Shown piece by piece: positions 41,348 to 52,168 of a stretch of 62,963 nucleotides of DNA. A program made the position numbers and the translations under genes. Below the pieces are notes generated by a model. It made no database searches. It was not told where the DNA came from and saw nothing but the letters and a program-made list of their open reading frames with translations. The stretch is from Nitrosospira briensis (GTDB lineage Bacteria > Pseudomonadota > Gammaproteobacteria > Burkholderiales > Nitrosomonadaceae). The stretch is taken from NCBI RefSeq assembly GCF_900115125.1, contig NZ_FOVJ01000010.1, positions 1 to 62,963 of the forward strand, read 5' to 3'. Within the stretch, counting starts at the first letter, position 1, and the number at the start of each line of letters is the position of its first letter.

Positions 41348-42625
41348 ATGTCAGAGAAAACTGGCGGGGAAAAACTGCTTTATTGTTCCTTTTGCGGCAA
41401 GAGTCAACACGAGGTAAAGAAGCTCATCGCCGGTCCATCTGTATTTATTTGCGATGAATGTATCGAGCTTTGCAACGATATCATTCGGGAGGAAATACAA
41501 GGGGCGGAAGCGGCCAAGCTTACCAAGTCCGATCTGCCGGTGCCGCATGAAATTCGCCAGATCCTCGATCACTACGTGATCGGTCAGGAGCAGGCGAAGA
41601 AAATCCTTTCAGTGGCGGTATACAACCACTACAAGCGGCTAAGAAACCTTGCCAAATCCCCTGACGCGGACGATATCGAGCTGGCGAAGAGCAACATCCT
41701 GCTTATCGGTCCGACAGGGTCAGGCAAGACATTGCTTGCCCAGACGCTGGCGCGCCTGCTTGATGTCCCTTTTGTCATGGCAGATGCAACAACATTGACC
41801 GAAGCAGGCTATGTGGGTGAGGATGTTGAAAATATAATCCAGAAACTCCTTCAGAAATGTAATTACGACGCGGAAAAGGCCCAGCAGGGCATCGTGTATA
41901 TCGACGAAATCGACAAGATTTCGCGTAAAGCCGATAACCCTTCAATTACGCGGGATGTTTCGGGGGAGGGCGTGCAGCAGGCTCTGCTGAAGCTGATCGA
42001 GGGAACTGTCGCTTCGGTGCCTCCCCAGGGAGGAAGAAAACATCCCAATCAGGAATTCGTGCAGGTGGACACCACCAACATTCTCTTTATTTGTGGTGGC
42101 GCCTTTGATGGGCTCGACAAGGTAATACGCGCACGATCTGAAAAAGGCGGGATAGGCTTCAGCGCCAATGTGAGGAGCCGCGACAACCGCAAGGACGTCG
42201 GCGCGGTACTGCGTGGAGTAGAGCCGGAAGATCTGGTCAAATATGGGCTCATTCCAGAGTTTGTCGGTCGCCTGCCTGTGGTTGCCACCCTGGAAGAGCT
42301 GGACGAGTCAGCGTTGATTCAAATCTTGACGGAGCCGAAAAACGCGCTCATAAAGCAGTATCAGAAAATGTTTCATATGGAAGGGGGCGTCGATCTCGAA
42401 TTTCGTGAGCATGCACTCAAAGCGATTGCGAAGAAGGCGCTGGCACGCAAGACCGGGGCGCGTGGCTTGCGCTCCATTCTGGAGAATGCCCTTCTCGATA
42501 CGATGTTCGATCTCCCATCATTGGAAAATGTTGCCAAGGTGGTGATCGATCACGGCTCGGTCAATGGCGATATCAAACCCATCCTGATTTATTCGGATAA
42601 GCCCAAGATAGCCAAGAGCTGTTAG
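41348..42625 (+). CDS. clpX: ATP-dependent Clp protease ATP-binding subunit ClpX
   Basis: A 425-residue AAA+ unfoldase. The N-terminal zinc domain has [10 protein letters not shown] with CDECIELC, giving four Cys ligands. Walker A is [12 protein letters not shown], Walker [10 protein letters not shown], and the ClpP-contact loop region and sensor 2 ([11 protein letters not shown]) follow. ATG 41348 is preferred over ATG 41333 because GGGA precedes it at 7-8 bases and it gives the usual N-terminus. It works with ClpP, encoded just upstream. Confidence 0.97.
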   Translation: MSEKTGGEKLLYCSFCGKSQHEVKKLIAGPSVFICDECIELCNDIIREEIQGAEAAKLTKSDLPVPHEIRQILDHYVIGQEQAKKILSVAVYNHYKRLRNLAKSPDADDIELAKSNILLIGPTGSGKTLLAQTLARLLDVPFVMADATTLTEAGYVGEDVENIIQKLLQKCNYDAEKAQQGIVYIDEIDKISRKADNPSITRDVSGEGVQQALLKLIEGTVASVPPQGGRKHPNQEFVQVDTTNILFICGGAFDGLDKVIRARSEKGGIGFSANVRSRDNRKDVGAVLRGVEPEDLVKYGLIPEFVGRLPVVATLEELDESALIQILTEPKNALIKQYQKMFHMEGGVDLEFREHALKAIAKKALARKTGARGLRSILENALLDTMFDLPSLENVAKVVIDHGSVNGDIKPILIYSDKPKIAKSC

Positions 42626-42716
42626 TCCGAGTTCTGCACCTTGCCTGGTCCGTTGCCTTGAATTTTCTCTGCGGCGTCCCCATAACCCTCGTTTGTTTCT
42701 TATAGGTGAGCCGATT

Positions 42717-45128
42717 ATGTCTTCTCCATTTAACGACCCCAATCAGATTTCATTGCCGCTATTGCCATTGCGCGACGTCGTCGTCTTCCCGCATATGGTG
42801 ATTCCTCTTTTTGTCGGGCGGCCCAAATCCATCAAGGCGCTGGAAATCGCCATGGAATCCGACAAGAGTATTCTGCTGGTTGCACAGAAATTCGCAGCCA
42901 AGGACGAACCGGCGCCGGAAGACCTCTATGGCGTGTGCACTGTTGCAAACCTGCTGCAAATGCTCAAATTGCCGGATGGCACCGTCAAGGTTCTGGTGGA
43001 AGGCAACCGCCGCGCGCGTATTATGAAAGTAACCGATGACGGCACGTACTTTTCCGGTGAGGCCGCCTTATTGCCCCCGGATGCCGTTGACAACCATGAG
43101 GTGGAAGCAATGCGGCGCGCGATGCTCGCGCAGTTCGACCAGTATGTAAAGCTCAACAAGAAGATTCCTCCCGAAATATTGACCTCGCTCAGCGGCATAG
43201 ATGAAGCGGGGCGTCTCGCCGACACCATTGCTGCCCACCTGCCCTTGAAACTCGAGCAAAAGCAGGAAGTACTGGAAATTTTTGACGTACCGAAGCGTCT
43301 GGAACACCTGTTGGGGCTACTTGAAACCGAACTTGACATACTTCAGGTTGAAAAACGCATTCGTGGCCGAGTCAAGCGGCAGATGGAGAAAAGCCAGCGC
43401 GACTACTATCTCAATGAACAGGTGAAAGCCATTCAGAAGGAACTGGGCGAAGGTGAGGACGGCGCTGATCTGGAAGAGATCGACAAGAAGATACAGTCGG
43501 CCCAGATGTCCAGGGAAGCTCGTTCCAAGGCGGAAGCGGAATTGAAGAAATTGCGCTTGATGTCGCCCATGTCGGCTGAGGCCACCGTCGTGCGAAATTA
43601 TATTGACGCGCTGGTGGCGTTACCCTGGAAGAAAAAGAGCAAAATCAGCAAAAATCTGAGTACCGCTGAGGTTGTGCTCGAGCAGGACCATTATGGTCTC
43701 GAAAAAGTCAAGGAGAGAATTGTCGAGTATCTCGCCGTACAGCAGCGCGTGGATAAGTTAAAAGCGCCCATTCTTTGCCTGGTGGGTCCTCCTGGCGTGG
43801 GCAAGACGTCATTGGGGCAATCCATTGCCCGGGCCACGAATCGGAAATTTGTGCGAATGTCTCTTGGGGGCGTCCGTGACGAGGCCGAAGTACGAGGCCA
43901 CCGCCGTACTTACATTGGCTCGATGCCGGGCAAGATCTTGCAGAACATGACCAAGGTGGGTGTAAAGAACCCTTTGTTCCTGCTGGATGAAGTGGACAAG
44001 ATGGGCATGGATTTCCGCGGCGATCCCTCATCCGCGTTGCTTGAAGTGCTCGATCCGGAGCAGAACAATTCTTTCGTGGACCATTATATCGAGGTTGAGT
44101 ACGACTTGTCCGACGTCATGTTCGTCGCCACCGCGAACACACTGAATATACCTGCCGCGCTGCTCGACCGCATGGAGGTGATCAGGTTATCCGGCTATAC
44201 GGAAGATGAAAAGCTTAATATTGCGATGCGCTACCTGCTGCCCAAACAGATAAAAAACCACGGTTTGAAGGAAAATGAATTGGCGGTATCGGAATCGGCC
44301 TTGCGCGATATCACGCGCTATTACACGCGCGAAGCCGGAGTACGCGCGATGGAACGGGAAATTTCGAAGATATGCCGGAAAGTGGTAAAAGCCTTATTGC
44401 TGAAAAATGATCAGAAAAAGATTACCGTCAGCGGGCGGAATCTGGATAAGTATCTGGGCGTGAGGCGTTACACATATGGCGTTGCGGAAGAAAAAAATCA
44501 GATAGGGCAGGTAACCGGCCTGGCATGGACCGAAGTTGGCGGGGAACTGTTGACTATCGAGGCCGTAGTGTTGCCCGGCAAGGGGAAAACCATCACAACC
44601 GGAAAACTGGGTGAAGTGATGCAGGAGTCAGTGCAGGCCGCGCTCTCGGTGGTGCGAAGCCGCTCGAGGGCTCTCGGTATCGCTGATGATTTTTACCAGA
44701 AGAATGATATTCATATTCATTTGCCCGAAGGTGCGACGCCGAAGGATGGTCCAAGCGCAGGGATCGGGATCTGCATTGCGATGGTATCGGCTCTGACCGG
44801 GATTCCGGCTCGCGCGACCGTGGCAATGACGGGAGAGATCACCTTGCGTGGGGAAGTACTGCCCATCGGCGGGCTCAAGGAGAAACTTCTTGCAGCGCAT
44901 CGTGGCGGAATAAAAACGGTGCTGATTCCCGAGGACAACGTCAAGGACCTGACGGAGATTCCGGAAAATATTAAAAATCGGCTGGATATTCATCCGGTCA
45001 AGTGGATAGATCAGGTGCTGGACCTGGCATTGGAGCGCAAGCCGGACGCGCTTCCTGCCGCTGCGTCCCCGGTTCCCGGCCCTGTTGCGGTAGAGGGGGA
45101 GGCAACCCGCACTTTGATCAAGCACTGA
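42717..45128 (+). CDS. lon: ATP-dependent protease La (Lon)
   Basis: An 803-residue Lon-A type AAA+ protease. The N-terminal substrate domain begins [16 protein letters not shown]. Walker A is [11 protein letters not shown], Walker [10 protein letters not shown], and the C-terminal peptidase has catalytic Ser680 in [10 protein letters not shown] with the Lys in [16 protein letters not shown] 42717 fits; a TTG at 42693 is in frame but less likely. Lon degrades misfolded and regulatory proteins, and it is the last protease of the tig-clpPX-lon cluster. Confidence 0.97.
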   Translation: MSSPFNDPNQISLPLLPLRDVVVFPHMVIPLFVGRPKSIKALEIAMESDKSILLVAQKFAAKDEPAPEDLYGVCTVANLLQMLKLPDGTVKVLVEGNRRARIMKVTDDGTYFSGEAALLPPDAVDNHEVEAMRRAMLAQFDQYVKLNKKIPPEILTSLSGIDEAGRLADTIAAHLPLKLEQKQEVLEIFDVPKRLEHLLGLLETELDILQVEKRIRGRVKRQMEKSQRDYYLNEQVKAIQKELGEGEDGADLEEIDKKIQSAQMSREARSKAEAELKKLRLMSPMSAEATVVRNYIDALVALPWKKKSKISKNLSTAEVVLEQDHYGLEKVKERIVEYLAVQQRVDKLKAPILCLVGPPGVGKTSLGQSIARATNRKFVRMSLGGVRDEAEVRGHRRTYIGSMPGKILQNMTKVGVKNPLFLLDEVDKMGMDFRGDPSSALLEVLDPEQNNSFVDHYIEVEYDLSDVMFVATANTLNIPAALLDRMEVIRLSGYTEDEKLNIAMRYLLPKQIKNHGLKENELAVSESALRDITRYYTREAGVRAMEREISKICRKVVKALLLKNDQKKITVSGRNLDKYLGVRRYTYGVAEEKNQIGQVTGLAWTEVGGELLTIEAVVLPGKGKTITTGKLGEVMQESVQAALSVVRSRSRALGIADDFYQKNDIHIHLPEGATPKDGPSAGIGICIAMVSALTGIPARATVAMTGEITLRGEVLPIGGLKEKLLAAHRGGIKTVLIPEDNVKDLTEIPENIKNRLDIHPVKWIDQVLDLALERKPDALPAAASPVPGPVAVEGEATRTLIKH

Positions 45129-45253
45129 GTTATTTTTGCATTTTTATCGCTTGACCGCGAATCGCTTTTACAGGCGAATTTACTTTCATGTTCGCGAGAA
45201 CTTCAGCCGTAAACAGGGTGTATGGAGCGTTTTCGAAATATTTCCACAATTGC

Positions 45254-45282
45254 TTGACCAAGCACAAGCGGCTTGATATAAA
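45254..45282 (+). promoter_or_regulatory. Sigma-70 promoter of the HU gene
   Basis: TTGACC (45254-45259), a 17-base spacer and TATAAA (45277-45282) make a near-consensus promoter 53 bases before the HU start, so hup can be transcribed apart from lon. Confidence 0.7.
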
Positions 45283-45334
45283 ACCGATTGCAGGGTTTTT
45301 GTAACTCTTTTAACAATAACGAAAGGGGAATCAC

Positions 45335-45607
45335 GTGAATAAATCTGAACTCATCGAAGCCATCGCCCAGTCTTCGGACATTTCCAAGGCGTCCGCCGGA
45401 AATGCGCTGGACGGTGCGTTATCGGCGATTAAAGCAGCTCTAAAAAAAGGCCAAAGCGTAACCCTGGTCGGATTTGGAACCTTCAAGGTGGGCAAACGCG
45501 CCGCCCGCACCGGCCGCAATCCGCGCACCGGCGCAGCTATCAAGATCAAGGAAACAAAGGTTCCGAAATTCACCGCTGGCAAGGCGCTCAAGGATGCAGT
45601 AAACTAG
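45335..45607 (+). CDS. hupB: DNA-binding protein HU
   Basis: A 90-residue histone-like nucleoid protein that bends DNA as a dimer. It begins [20 protein letters not shown] and contains the DNA-binding arm [20 protein letters not shown], as in HU-beta. The start is GTG 45335, with AAAGGGG upstream. The lon-hupB order is the common one in proteobacteria. Confidence 0.96.
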   Translation: MNKSELIEAIAQSSDISKASAGNALDGALSAIKAALKKGQSVTLVGFGTFKVGKRAARTGRNPRTGAAIKIKETKVPKFTAGKALKDAVN

Positions 45608-45619
45608 CGTTTTTCAATA

Positions 45620-45695
45620 GGGTGCTTAGCTCAGTTGGTAGAGCGTCGCCCTTACAAGGCGAATGTCGGCGGTTCGACCCCGTCAGCACCCACCA
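45620..45695 (+). tRNA. tRNA-Val (anticodon TAC)
   Basis: A 76-base tRNA with acceptor GGGTGCT pairing to AGCACCC and encoded CCA. Anticodon stem TCGCC/GGCGA encloses CTTACAA, giving anticodon TAC. It lies 12 bases after hupB and 16 bases before tRNA-Asp. Confidence 0.97.
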
Positions 45696-45711
45696 GCAGG
45701 TATTAATTGTT

Positions 45712-45788
45712 GGAGTGGTAGTTCAGTTGGTTAGAATACCGGCCTGTCACGCCGGGGGTCGCGGGTTCGAGTCCCGTCCACTCCGCCA
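45712..45788 (+). tRNA. tRNA-Asp (anticodon GTC)
   Basis: A 77-base tRNA. Acceptor GGAGTGG pairs with CCACTCC and is followed by GCCA. Anticodon stem CCGGC/GCCGG encloses CTGTCAC, giving anticodon GTC. The Val-Asp pair between hup and ppiD is conserved in related bacteria. Confidence 0.97.
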
Positions 45789-45806
45789 GATTTTGCGCTA
45801 AACCAG

Positions 45807-45830
45807 GGCGAACGCAAGTTCGCCTTTTTT
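45807..45830 (+). terminator. Rho-independent terminator after the tRNA pair
   Basis: GGCGAAC (45807-45813) pairs with GTTCGCC (45818-45824) around GCAA, followed by six T. It is 18 bases after tRNA-Asp and 19 bases before ppiD. Confidence 0.92.
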
Positions 45831-45848
45831 ATTCCTTTTAGTCCATTA

Positions 45849-47735
45849 ATGTTCGATTTTGTTAATAAAAAAAGGCGCGTGGTCCAGATCATCCTGGGGC
45901 TTGCCATGTTGCCCTTCGTATTCTGGGGCCTCGAGTCATATCAAGGCGCCGATGGCGAAGATATCGTCGCACATGCGGCCGGGGAGAAGATTCATCGCGA
46001 GGAATTTGCACAGGCGCTGCGCAACCAGCAGGAAAGCCTGCGAGCATCCATGGCGGGCGTGGTCAACGACGCAATGCTGGACTCTCCGGAAGTAAGATCG
46101 GCAGTACTGGAAGGGTTGATTCAGCAGCGGCTACTGCGGCATGAGGCATCGCGGGTGGGATTGATGGTGCCGGATTCCCAGCTGATAGAAATGATACAGA
46201 ATATTCCCGCGTTCCAGGAAAACGGCAAATTTTCCAAACAGCGTTACGAGGAGCTGCTGCGCGGTCAGGGATTGAGCCCGAAGGCATTTGAAGCACGCGT
46301 GCGCCAGGAACTGATGCGTCAGCAACTTATCGCTCCCTACAGCGAAAATGGTTTCATTTCCAGCTCAGTGGCAGAAAGAGTCATACGACTGGGTGAAGAG
46401 AAACGCGAAATCAATGTGGTTCAGATACAACCCGAGCAATTTCTGGCCCAGGTCAAACCCGATGACGAAGCCATCAAGTCGTACTACGATACCCATCAGG
46501 CTGAATTCCGGCTGCCGGAACAGGTGCGCGTCGAATATGTGGTGTTGTCACTGGATGAGCTGATCAATCAGTCGCATGTCAGCGACGAGGAAGTAACAAA
46601 GTATTTCAACGAGCACAAGGACGAGTTCGGGCAGGCCGAAGAACGCCGGGCAAGCCACATTCTGATCAGTGCCCCTGCTACCGCTTCAGATGCAGAAAAA
46701 ACTGCGGCGCGCACCAAAGCGGAGCAACTGGCGGACGAAATCAGAAAGGCTCCCCAGCGCTTCGAGGATCTTGCCAGAGAGCATTCCCAGGATCCAGGGT
46801 CTGCAGCCAAAGGAGGCGACCTTGGCTTTTTCCCACGGAACTCGATGGTCAAGACTTTCGAAGACGCAGTTTTTCAGATGAAGCTGGATGAGATCAGCGA
46901 TGTGGTCGAAACGGAACACGGTTTCCATATCATCAAGCTCGCCGGAATAAAGGGCGCAGAGCAGGTCAGTCTTGATAAAGTAAGAAATCAGGTTGAGCAG
47001 GAAGTAAAAAGACAAAAAGCCGAAAAGATGTTTGGTGAGATGGCGGAAGGCTTCGGCAATATAGTGTATGAGCAGAGCGACAGCCTGCAGCCTGCCGCCG
47101 AGAATTTCAACTTGCCCGTGCAGAAGAGCGAGTGGATAGCCAGGGATGCGGGCGAGCTTCCGTATTTCAGCAATGAAAGACTGCTGGAGGCAATATTCTC
47201 GGATGATGCAATCAAGGACAAACGAAATACCGAGGCGATCGAAGTTTCACCAAACGTCCTGGTAGCTGCCAGGGTAGTGGATCACAGGCCGGCGAGCCTG
47301 CCTCCTGTCACAGCATTGAGGGATAAAATTGCGGGACTCATAGCCCGGCAGGAAGCGGCCAAGGCGGCTGTAAACGAGGGAAAGGAAAAGCTTGAGCAGT
47401 TGCAGGCCGGCAAAGACGGGATAGTCAGGTGGGGTGCCGCTCAGCAAGTTTCGCGGACGGATCCCCAAGGTCTTGATGGCGAGATCTTGCGCGCTATTTT
47501 TAAAATTGAAGCGACCGAATTGCCGTCCTACACCGGAGTGGCAAATTCCCGGGGCGGATTTACCCTGGTTCGTGTCGGGCGCGTCACCGAATCCGCATCG
47601 CCGGATCCCGCCGAACGTAAAGCTTTTGCCGAGCAATTACAGCAGCTACTCGCCCAGCAGGAACTTGCATCTTATCTGGCCGGCGTCAGAAAGCGGTATG
47701 ACGTGTCGGTGAAGAATGAAAATCTTGAGAAGTAG
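45849..47735 (+). CDS. ppiD: Periplasmic folding chaperone PpiD (SurA N-domain, parvulin)
   Basis: A 628-residue inner-membrane-anchored periplasmic chaperone. One N-terminal membrane helix (IILGLAMLPFVFWGLESY, about residues 14-31) is followed by a SurA-like helical domain and a parvulin domain near residues 265-360 (ASHILISAPATASDAEK through DEISDVVETEHGFHIIKL). A long C-terminal helical part follows. PpiD assists proteins leaving SecYEG together with YfgM, whose gene is at 14976. It is convergent with fabI. Confidence 0.94.
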   Translation: MFDFVNKKRRVVQIILGLAMLPFVFWGLESYQGADGEDIVAHAAGEKIHREEFAQALRNQQESLRASMAGVVNDAMLDSPEVRSAVLEGLIQQRLLRHEASRVGLMVPDSQLIEMIQNIPAFQENGKFSKQRYEELLRGQGLSPKAFEARVRQELMRQQLIAPYSENGFISSSVAERVIRLGEEKREINVVQIQPEQFLAQVKPDDEAIKSYYDTHQAEFRLPEQVRVEYVVLSLDELINQSHVSDEEVTKYFNEHKDEFGQAEERRASHILISAPATASDAEKTAARTKAEQLADEIRKAPQRFEDLAREHSQDPGSAAKGGDLGFFPRNSMVKTFEDAVFQMKLDEISDVVETEHGFHIIKLAGIKGAEQVSLDKVRNQVEQEVKRQKAEKMFGEMAEGFGNIVYEQSDSLQPAAENFNLPVQKSEWIARDAGELPYFSNERLLEAIFSDDAIKDKRNTEAIEVSPNVLVAARVVDHRPASLPPVTALRDKIAGLIARQEAAKAAVNEGKEKLEQLQAGKDGIVRWGAAQQVSRTDPQGLDGEILRAIFKIEATELPSYTGVANSRGGFTLVRVGRVTESASPDPAERKAFAEQLQQLLAQQELASYLAGVRKRYDVSVKNENLEK

Positions 47736-47759
47736 AAGGAAGCAAGGACAAGCTTCCTT
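47736..47759. terminator. Hairpin between convergent ppiD and fabI
   Basis: AAGGAAGC (47736-47743) pairs perfectly with GCTTCCTT (47752-47759). It begins directly after the ppiD stop and lies 5 bases beyond the fabI stop. There is no T-run, so termination is uncertain. Confidence 0.4.
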
Positions 47760-47764
47760 GCAGA

Positions 47765-48547
47765 TCAAACGAGGTCAAATGCAACCGTATTAAAGCCTGC
47801 GTCTACATGAGTAATTTCGCCAGTAATCCCGCTAGCCAGATCACTGCATAGAAAAGCGGCGACATTACCCACCTCGATGATTGATACATTTCGTCGTAAA
47901 GGCGAGACTTTTTCGGTATAGCTCAGCAGCTTTCCGAAATTGCCGATTCCGGCGGCGGCAAGCGTTTTGATGGGTCCAGCCGAAATTGCATTGACCCGTA
48001 TCCCCTCGGGCCCAAGACTGGATGCCATGAAGCGAACATTCGCCTCAAGACTTGCTTTAGCCAATCCCATGACGTTGTAATTAGGCATGACCCTGGTCGA
48101 GCCAAGATAGGAGAGTGTCAAAAGCGAACCATTCCTGCCTTGCATCAGCGGCATCCCCGCTTTTGCCAGCGCAGTGAAACTGTAGGAACTGACGTCATGC
48201 GCGATGCGAAAAGCTTCCCGATTCACGCTTTCCACGTAGTTCCCGTTCAGCGCCTCGCGAGGAGCAAAGGCAATTGAGTGAACGATACCATCAAGGCTGT
48301 CCCAACGTTTCCCGAGATCGTCGAAACACCGCGTGATTTCTTCATCGTTCGAAACATCGCACGGAAACAGCAAATCGCTATCAAATTCACTGACAATTTT
48401 TGCGACTCGTTCGCGCACCGCCTCCCCTTGATAAGTAAAAGCCAGTTGCGCACCTTCACGGTGCATAGCTTTCGCAATGCCATACGCAATAGAGCGATTA
48501 CTTAGCAGTCCGGCGATGAGAATGCGCTTATCGGCGAGAAGAGTCAT
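47765..48547 (-). CDS. fabI: Enoyl-[acyl-carrier-protein] reductase (NADH), FabI
   Basis: FabI reduces trans-2-enoyl-ACP in the last step of each fatty-acid elongation round. The 260-residue SDR-fold protein has [20 protein letters not shown] as the nucleotide site and the FabI-type catalytic Tyr and Lys in [13 protein letters not shown]. The C-terminus [12 protein letters not shown]-like segment reads [19 protein letters not shown]. It follows ppiD on the opposite strand, a common betaproteobacterial neighbourhood. Confidence 0.97.
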   Translation of the reverse strand: MTLLADKRILIAGLLSNRSIAYGIAKAMHREGAQLAFTYQGEAVRERVAKIVSEFDSDLLFPCDVSNDEEITRCFDDLGKRWDSLDGIVHSIAFAPREALNGNYVESVNREAFRIAHDVSSYSFTALAKAGMPLMQGRNGSLLTLSYLGSTRVMPNYNVMGLAKASLEANVRFMASSLGPEGIRVNAISAGPIKTLAAAGIGNFGKLLSYTEKVSPLRRNVSIIEVGNVAAFLCSDLASGITGEITHVDAGFNTVAFDLV

Positions 48548-48850
48548 GTCCTATCCTTGGAAATATTGAGTAGTAAGCGAACTTGCCCTGAAGACGAGGG
48601 TCAAGTGATGCAAAAAGCCTTGCTGCTCATGGCATTAAACTGAAAAATGAGCGGTAGCGACTCATCAAAAAGGTGAGGGCCAACTGATACAAAAAAAGCC
48701 TTTGTGGATCATAACGGTGAACTAAAAAAATAAGCGGACAACTGCCGATTAGAATTATAGCTTCAAGTCCGCCCTACTTGTAGAACCAATGATCGCCTGA
48801 GCCTCGGGCTCGGCTACCGTCTCCAATATTTAAGCTACACTATTGCATCA
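48548..48850. other. Intergenic stretch upstream of fabI and the peptide importer
   Basis: The 303 bases between the divergent fabI and substrate-binding protein genes must hold both promoters. A degenerate tandem repeat fills 48596-48742. No gene is visible. Confidence 0.5.
48596..48742. repeat. Degenerate tandem repeat in the fabI/peptide-importer intergenic region
   Basis: Two copies about 79 bases apart (48596-48658 and 48675-48742) share GAGGGYCAAxTGATxCAAAA, then AGCCTT, a CTxATGG-like block and TxAACTxAAAAAxTxAGCGG. Small insertions separate the blocks. It lies 50-195 bases upstream of fabI. Confidence 0.55.
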
Positions 48851-51169
48851 GTGAGGTCAGTGTTAATCGAACCTTTGAACAGATCTCCATTACTAGGAGA
48901 CGGCGGCCGCGTCCCTGTGCATCCTCTGGCAGTCGAAGCAGGGTCGACCATTTCCAGATTCCCCTCGTACTTGCCGCTGGTGCTCGCGGTGTTGATGTGT
49001 GCCTGTAGCGGCCCGTGGAACAATCCTTATCGTGAAAGCGAGGCGGGGAAAAATATTCTCTACGGCGCTTTTGCCGAGCGCCCCAAGCATCTGGACCCCG
49101 TACAGTCCTATAGCTCGAACGAAATCCTGATTACAGCACAGATTTATGAACCGCCATTGCAATATCATTACCTGAAGCGTCCGTACGAGCTGATTCCGTC
49201 ATCCGCCGAAAAAATGCCGCTGGTGCAACATTTCGACCAGAAAGGAGCGCGTTTGGGCGATGATGCCGATGCTTCGCGGGTCGCTTTCACAATTTACGAA
49301 ATCTCGATCAAGCCAGGTATCCGCTTTCAGCCTCATCCTGCATTTGCCAGAGACCAGCAGGGAGGATTTCTTTACCATGATATGGGAAAGACGGATTTGG
49401 CGGACATATATAAACTAGGCGATTTTTCTCACATGGGTTCCCGCGAACTCACTGCCGAAGATTATGTATTTCAGATCAAGCGGCTGGCACATCCGCGGCT
49501 GCATTCGCCGATTTTTGGACTGATGTCGGATTATATTAGCGGCCTGAAGGAATATGCAGCGACGCTGAGGGCTGTAGACGAGGCGCAGTTCAGGGAGCAG
49601 GGAAGTGGTGCCTATCTGGATTTGAACAACTACCCTCTTGAGGGCGCGGAAGCGGTTGATCGCTATACCTACCGCATTAAGATCAAGGGTAAATATCCCC
49701 AGTTCAAGTACTGGCTTGCCATGCCTTTTTTCGCACCTATTCCCTGGGAGGCGGAGCGTTTTTATAACCAGAAAGGATTGGCGGAAAAAAATATCAATCT
49801 CGACTGGTATCCCGTTGGTACCGGGCCTTATATGTTGGCGGAGAATGACCCCAATCGCGTGATGATCCTGGAACAAAACCCTAATTTTCACGGCGAGAGC
49901 TATCCGTCCGAGGGCATGCCGGAGGATGCGCAGGCCGACTTGTTGAAGGATGCGGGAAAGCCACTACCCTTCGTTGACAAAATCGTATACAGCCGTGAAA
50001 GGGAGAGTATTCCCCGCTGGAACAAGTTTCTGCAAGGCTATTACGATGCCTCGAACATCGGTTCCGACAGTTTCGATCAGGCGGTTCAGCTGACGGGGCA
50101 GGGGGAAGCAACCATCACTGAAGCGATGCGGGAGCAAGGTATACGATTGGAGACAGCCGTAGCGGCTTCCACCAATTACATGGGTTTCAACATGCTGGAC
50201 CCGGTTGTGGGCGGAGCGGGCAAACGGGGGCGCGAATCTGCCAGAAAACTGCGCCAGGCTATATCGATCGCGGTGGATTACGAAGAGTACGTATCGATTT
50301 TCGCCAATGGGCGCGGTATTCCTGCACAGGGACCGATTGCGCCGGGCATCGCCGGTCACCGGGATGGCAAGGAAGGGATAAATCCCGTGGTGTACGATTG
50401 GGTAAACGGCCGCGCGCGGCGCAAACCGATCGAAGCAGCCAGAAAACTGCTGGCGGAAGCGGGTTATCCCGACGGTATGGATGCGAGGACCGGCGCGCCG
50501 CTGGTGCTTTATTTCGATGTCACCACGCGCGGAACGGAGGACAAATCCAGTCTCGACTGGATGCGCAAGCAGTTCCGGAAACTCAACATTCAGCTAGTGG
50601 TTCGGAATACGGATTACAACCGCTTTCAGGACAAGATACGCAAGGGCAACGCACAAATTTTCGAATGGGGCTGGAATGCCGATTATCCGGATCCGGAGAA
50701 CTTTTTATTCCTGCTGCATGGTCCGCAGCAGAAGGTCGGCCAGGAAGGCGAAAACGCCGCCAATTATTCGAACCCGGAATATAACCGGCTGTTCGAGCAA
50801 ATGAAGAATATGGAAAACAGCCCTGAACGTCAGAAAATCATCGATCGCATGGTGACGATTCTTCGGCACGACGCACCTTGGCTGTGGGGCTACCATCCCA
50901 AGGATTACGGCCTCTACCATGCATGGTACGGCAATGTCAAGCCAAACCGGATGTCCAACAACAACGCCAAATACTTCCGGATAGACGCCGGTTTGCGGGA
51001 ACAGAAGCGTGCCGAATGGAATAAGCCGGTGCTGTGGCCCGTGATAGCGGGATTGATCGTGCTGATTGTCGGGCTGCTTCCAGCCGCCGTTATTTACCGC
51101 CGCAGGGAGCGAGGCACAGGAATAGCGAATACCGAGCCAAAGCATGAAACCGGGGGATCGCCCGCGTAA
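48851..51169 (+). CDS. Peptide ABC transporter substrate-binding lipoprotein (family 5, YejA/OppA-like)
   Basis: A 772-residue periplasmic solute-binding protein, longer than OppA (about 540) or YejA (about 600). A hydrophobic signal with Cys (LVLAVLMCACSG) suggests lipidation, and a second hydrophobic segment near the C-terminus (VIAGLIVLIVGLLPAAVIY) may add a membrane anchor. Family signatures are DPVQSYSSNEI, TAEDYVFQIKRLAHP and IFEWGWNADYPDPENF. The GTG 48851 start is the longest and has no clear ribosome site; a downstream start before the signal is possible. Its stop overlaps the next gene's ATG, and the four genes form one operon. Confidence 0.85.
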   Translation: MRSVLIEPLNRSPLLGDGGRVPVHPLAVEAGSTISRFPSYLPLVLAVLMCACSGPWNNPYRESEAGKNILYGAFAERPKHLDPVQSYSSNEILITAQIYEPPLQYHYLKRPYELIPSSAEKMPLVQHFDQKGARLGDDADASRVAFTIYEISIKPGIRFQPHPAFARDQQGGFLYHDMGKTDLADIYKLGDFSHMGSRELTAEDYVFQIKRLAHPRLHSPIFGLMSDYISGLKEYAATLRAVDEAQFREQGSGAYLDLNNYPLEGAEAVDRYTYRIKIKGKYPQFKYWLAMPFFAPIPWEAERFYNQKGLAEKNINLDWYPVGTGPYMLAENDPNRVMILEQNPNFHGESYPSEGMPEDAQADLLKDAGKPLPFVDKIVYSRERESIPRWNKFLQGYYDASNIGSDSFDQAVQLTGQGEATITEAMREQGIRLETAVAASTNYMGFNMLDPVVGGAGKRGRESARKLRQAISIAVDYEEYVSIFANGRGIPAQGPIAPGIAGHRDGKEGINPVVYDWVNGRARRKPIEAARKLLAEAGYPDGMDARTGAPLVLYFDVTTRGTEDKSSLDWMRKQFRKLNIQLVVRNTDYNRFQDKIRKGNAQIFEWGWNADYPDPENFLFLLHGPQQKVGQEGENAANYSNPEYNRLFEQMKNMENSPERQKIIDRMVTILRHDAPWLWGYHPKDYGLYHAWYGNVKPNRMSNNNAKYFRIDAGLREQKRAEWNKPVLWPVIAGLIVLIVGLLPAAVIYRRRERGTGIANTEPKHETGGSPA

Positions 51170-52146
51170 TGCTCAACTACATCATTCGGCGCGTGCTTTA
51201 CGCGGTTCCCATTCTAATCGGCGTGAACCTGATTACCTTCACCCTGTTCTTTGTCGTCAATACGCCTGACGACATGGCGCGAATGCAACTGGGCATCAAA
51301 CGGGTTACGCCCGAAGCTATTGCAAAGTGGAAACAGGAGCGCGGCTATGATAAGCCGCTGATATTCAACGATGCGGAAAATGGGGCCGCGAAATTCACGA
51401 ATACCGTTTTTTTTGAAAAGTCCGTTGCCATGTTCGCTTTCCGCTTCGGCCGTGCGGACGACGGCAGGGATATTGCCTACGAGATCAGAACCCGCATGAT
51501 GCCGAGCCTCGCCATCGCATTGCCCGTATTCTTGCTGGGCCTGGGCGTTTATATTGTCTTTGCATTGACCATGGTATTTTTTCGGGCCACCTATGTGGAT
51601 TTCTGGGGTGTGGTACTATGCGTCGCCCTGATGTCTATCTCCAGTTTATTCTACATTATCGCCGGACAGTTTCTGATCAGCAAATTGTGGCATCTGGTAC
51701 CCATTTCCGGTTATGGACAGGGGCTGGACGCTGCCAAGTTCCTCGTCCTCCCGGTGATTATCGGCGTGCTGAGCGGCGCCGGCGCCAACACACGCTGGTA
51801 TCGAACCCTTTTTCTGGAAGAAATGGGCAAGGACTATGTTCGTACTGCCCGGGCCAAAGGCTTGCCGGAGAGTATCGTGCTGTTTGGGCACGTGCTGCGA
51901 AACGCCCTGATTCCAATACTCACCGGAGCGGTAGTAGTGATTCCGCTGCTGTTCCTCGGCAGTCTCATTACAGAATCGTTTTTCGGAATTCCCGGCCTGG
52001 GCAGTTATACCATCGATGCAATCAACTCCCAGGACTTCGCAGTAGTGCGTGCAATGGTCTTTCTCGGATCGTTACTCTATATCGTCGGCCTGATATTGAC
52101 CGATATTTCCTATACGCTTGTTGACCCAAGGATCAGGCTGGAATGA
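51169..52146 (+). CDS. Peptide ABC transporter permease (OppB/YejB-like)
   Basis: A 325-residue inner-membrane permease beginning MLNYIIRRVLYAVPILIGVN, the OppB-type first helix. A periplasmic stretch of about 70 residues follows, then five more helices. The EAA loop that contacts the ATPase is EEMGKDYVRTARAKGLPE, and the protein ends YTLVDPRIRLE, typical of this family. The ATG overlaps the stop of the binding-protein gene (TAATG). Confidence 0.93.
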   Translation: MLNYIIRRVLYAVPILIGVNLITFTLFFVVNTPDDMARMQLGIKRVTPEAIAKWKQERGYDKPLIFNDAENGAAKFTNTVFFEKSVAMFAFRFGRADDGRDIAYEIRTRMMPSLAIALPVFLLGLGVYIVFALTMVFFRATYVDFWGVVLCVALMSISSLFYIIAGQFLISKLWHLVPISGYGQGLDAAKFLVLPVIIGVLSGAGANTRWYRTLFLEEMGKDYVRTARAKGLPESIVLFGHVLRNALIPILTGAVVVIPLLFLGSLITESFFGIPGLGSYTIDAINSQDFAVVRAMVFLGSLLYIVGLILTDISYTLVDPRIRLE

Positions 52147-52168
52147 CGCTATCCCGGGAAGCGCGGTG

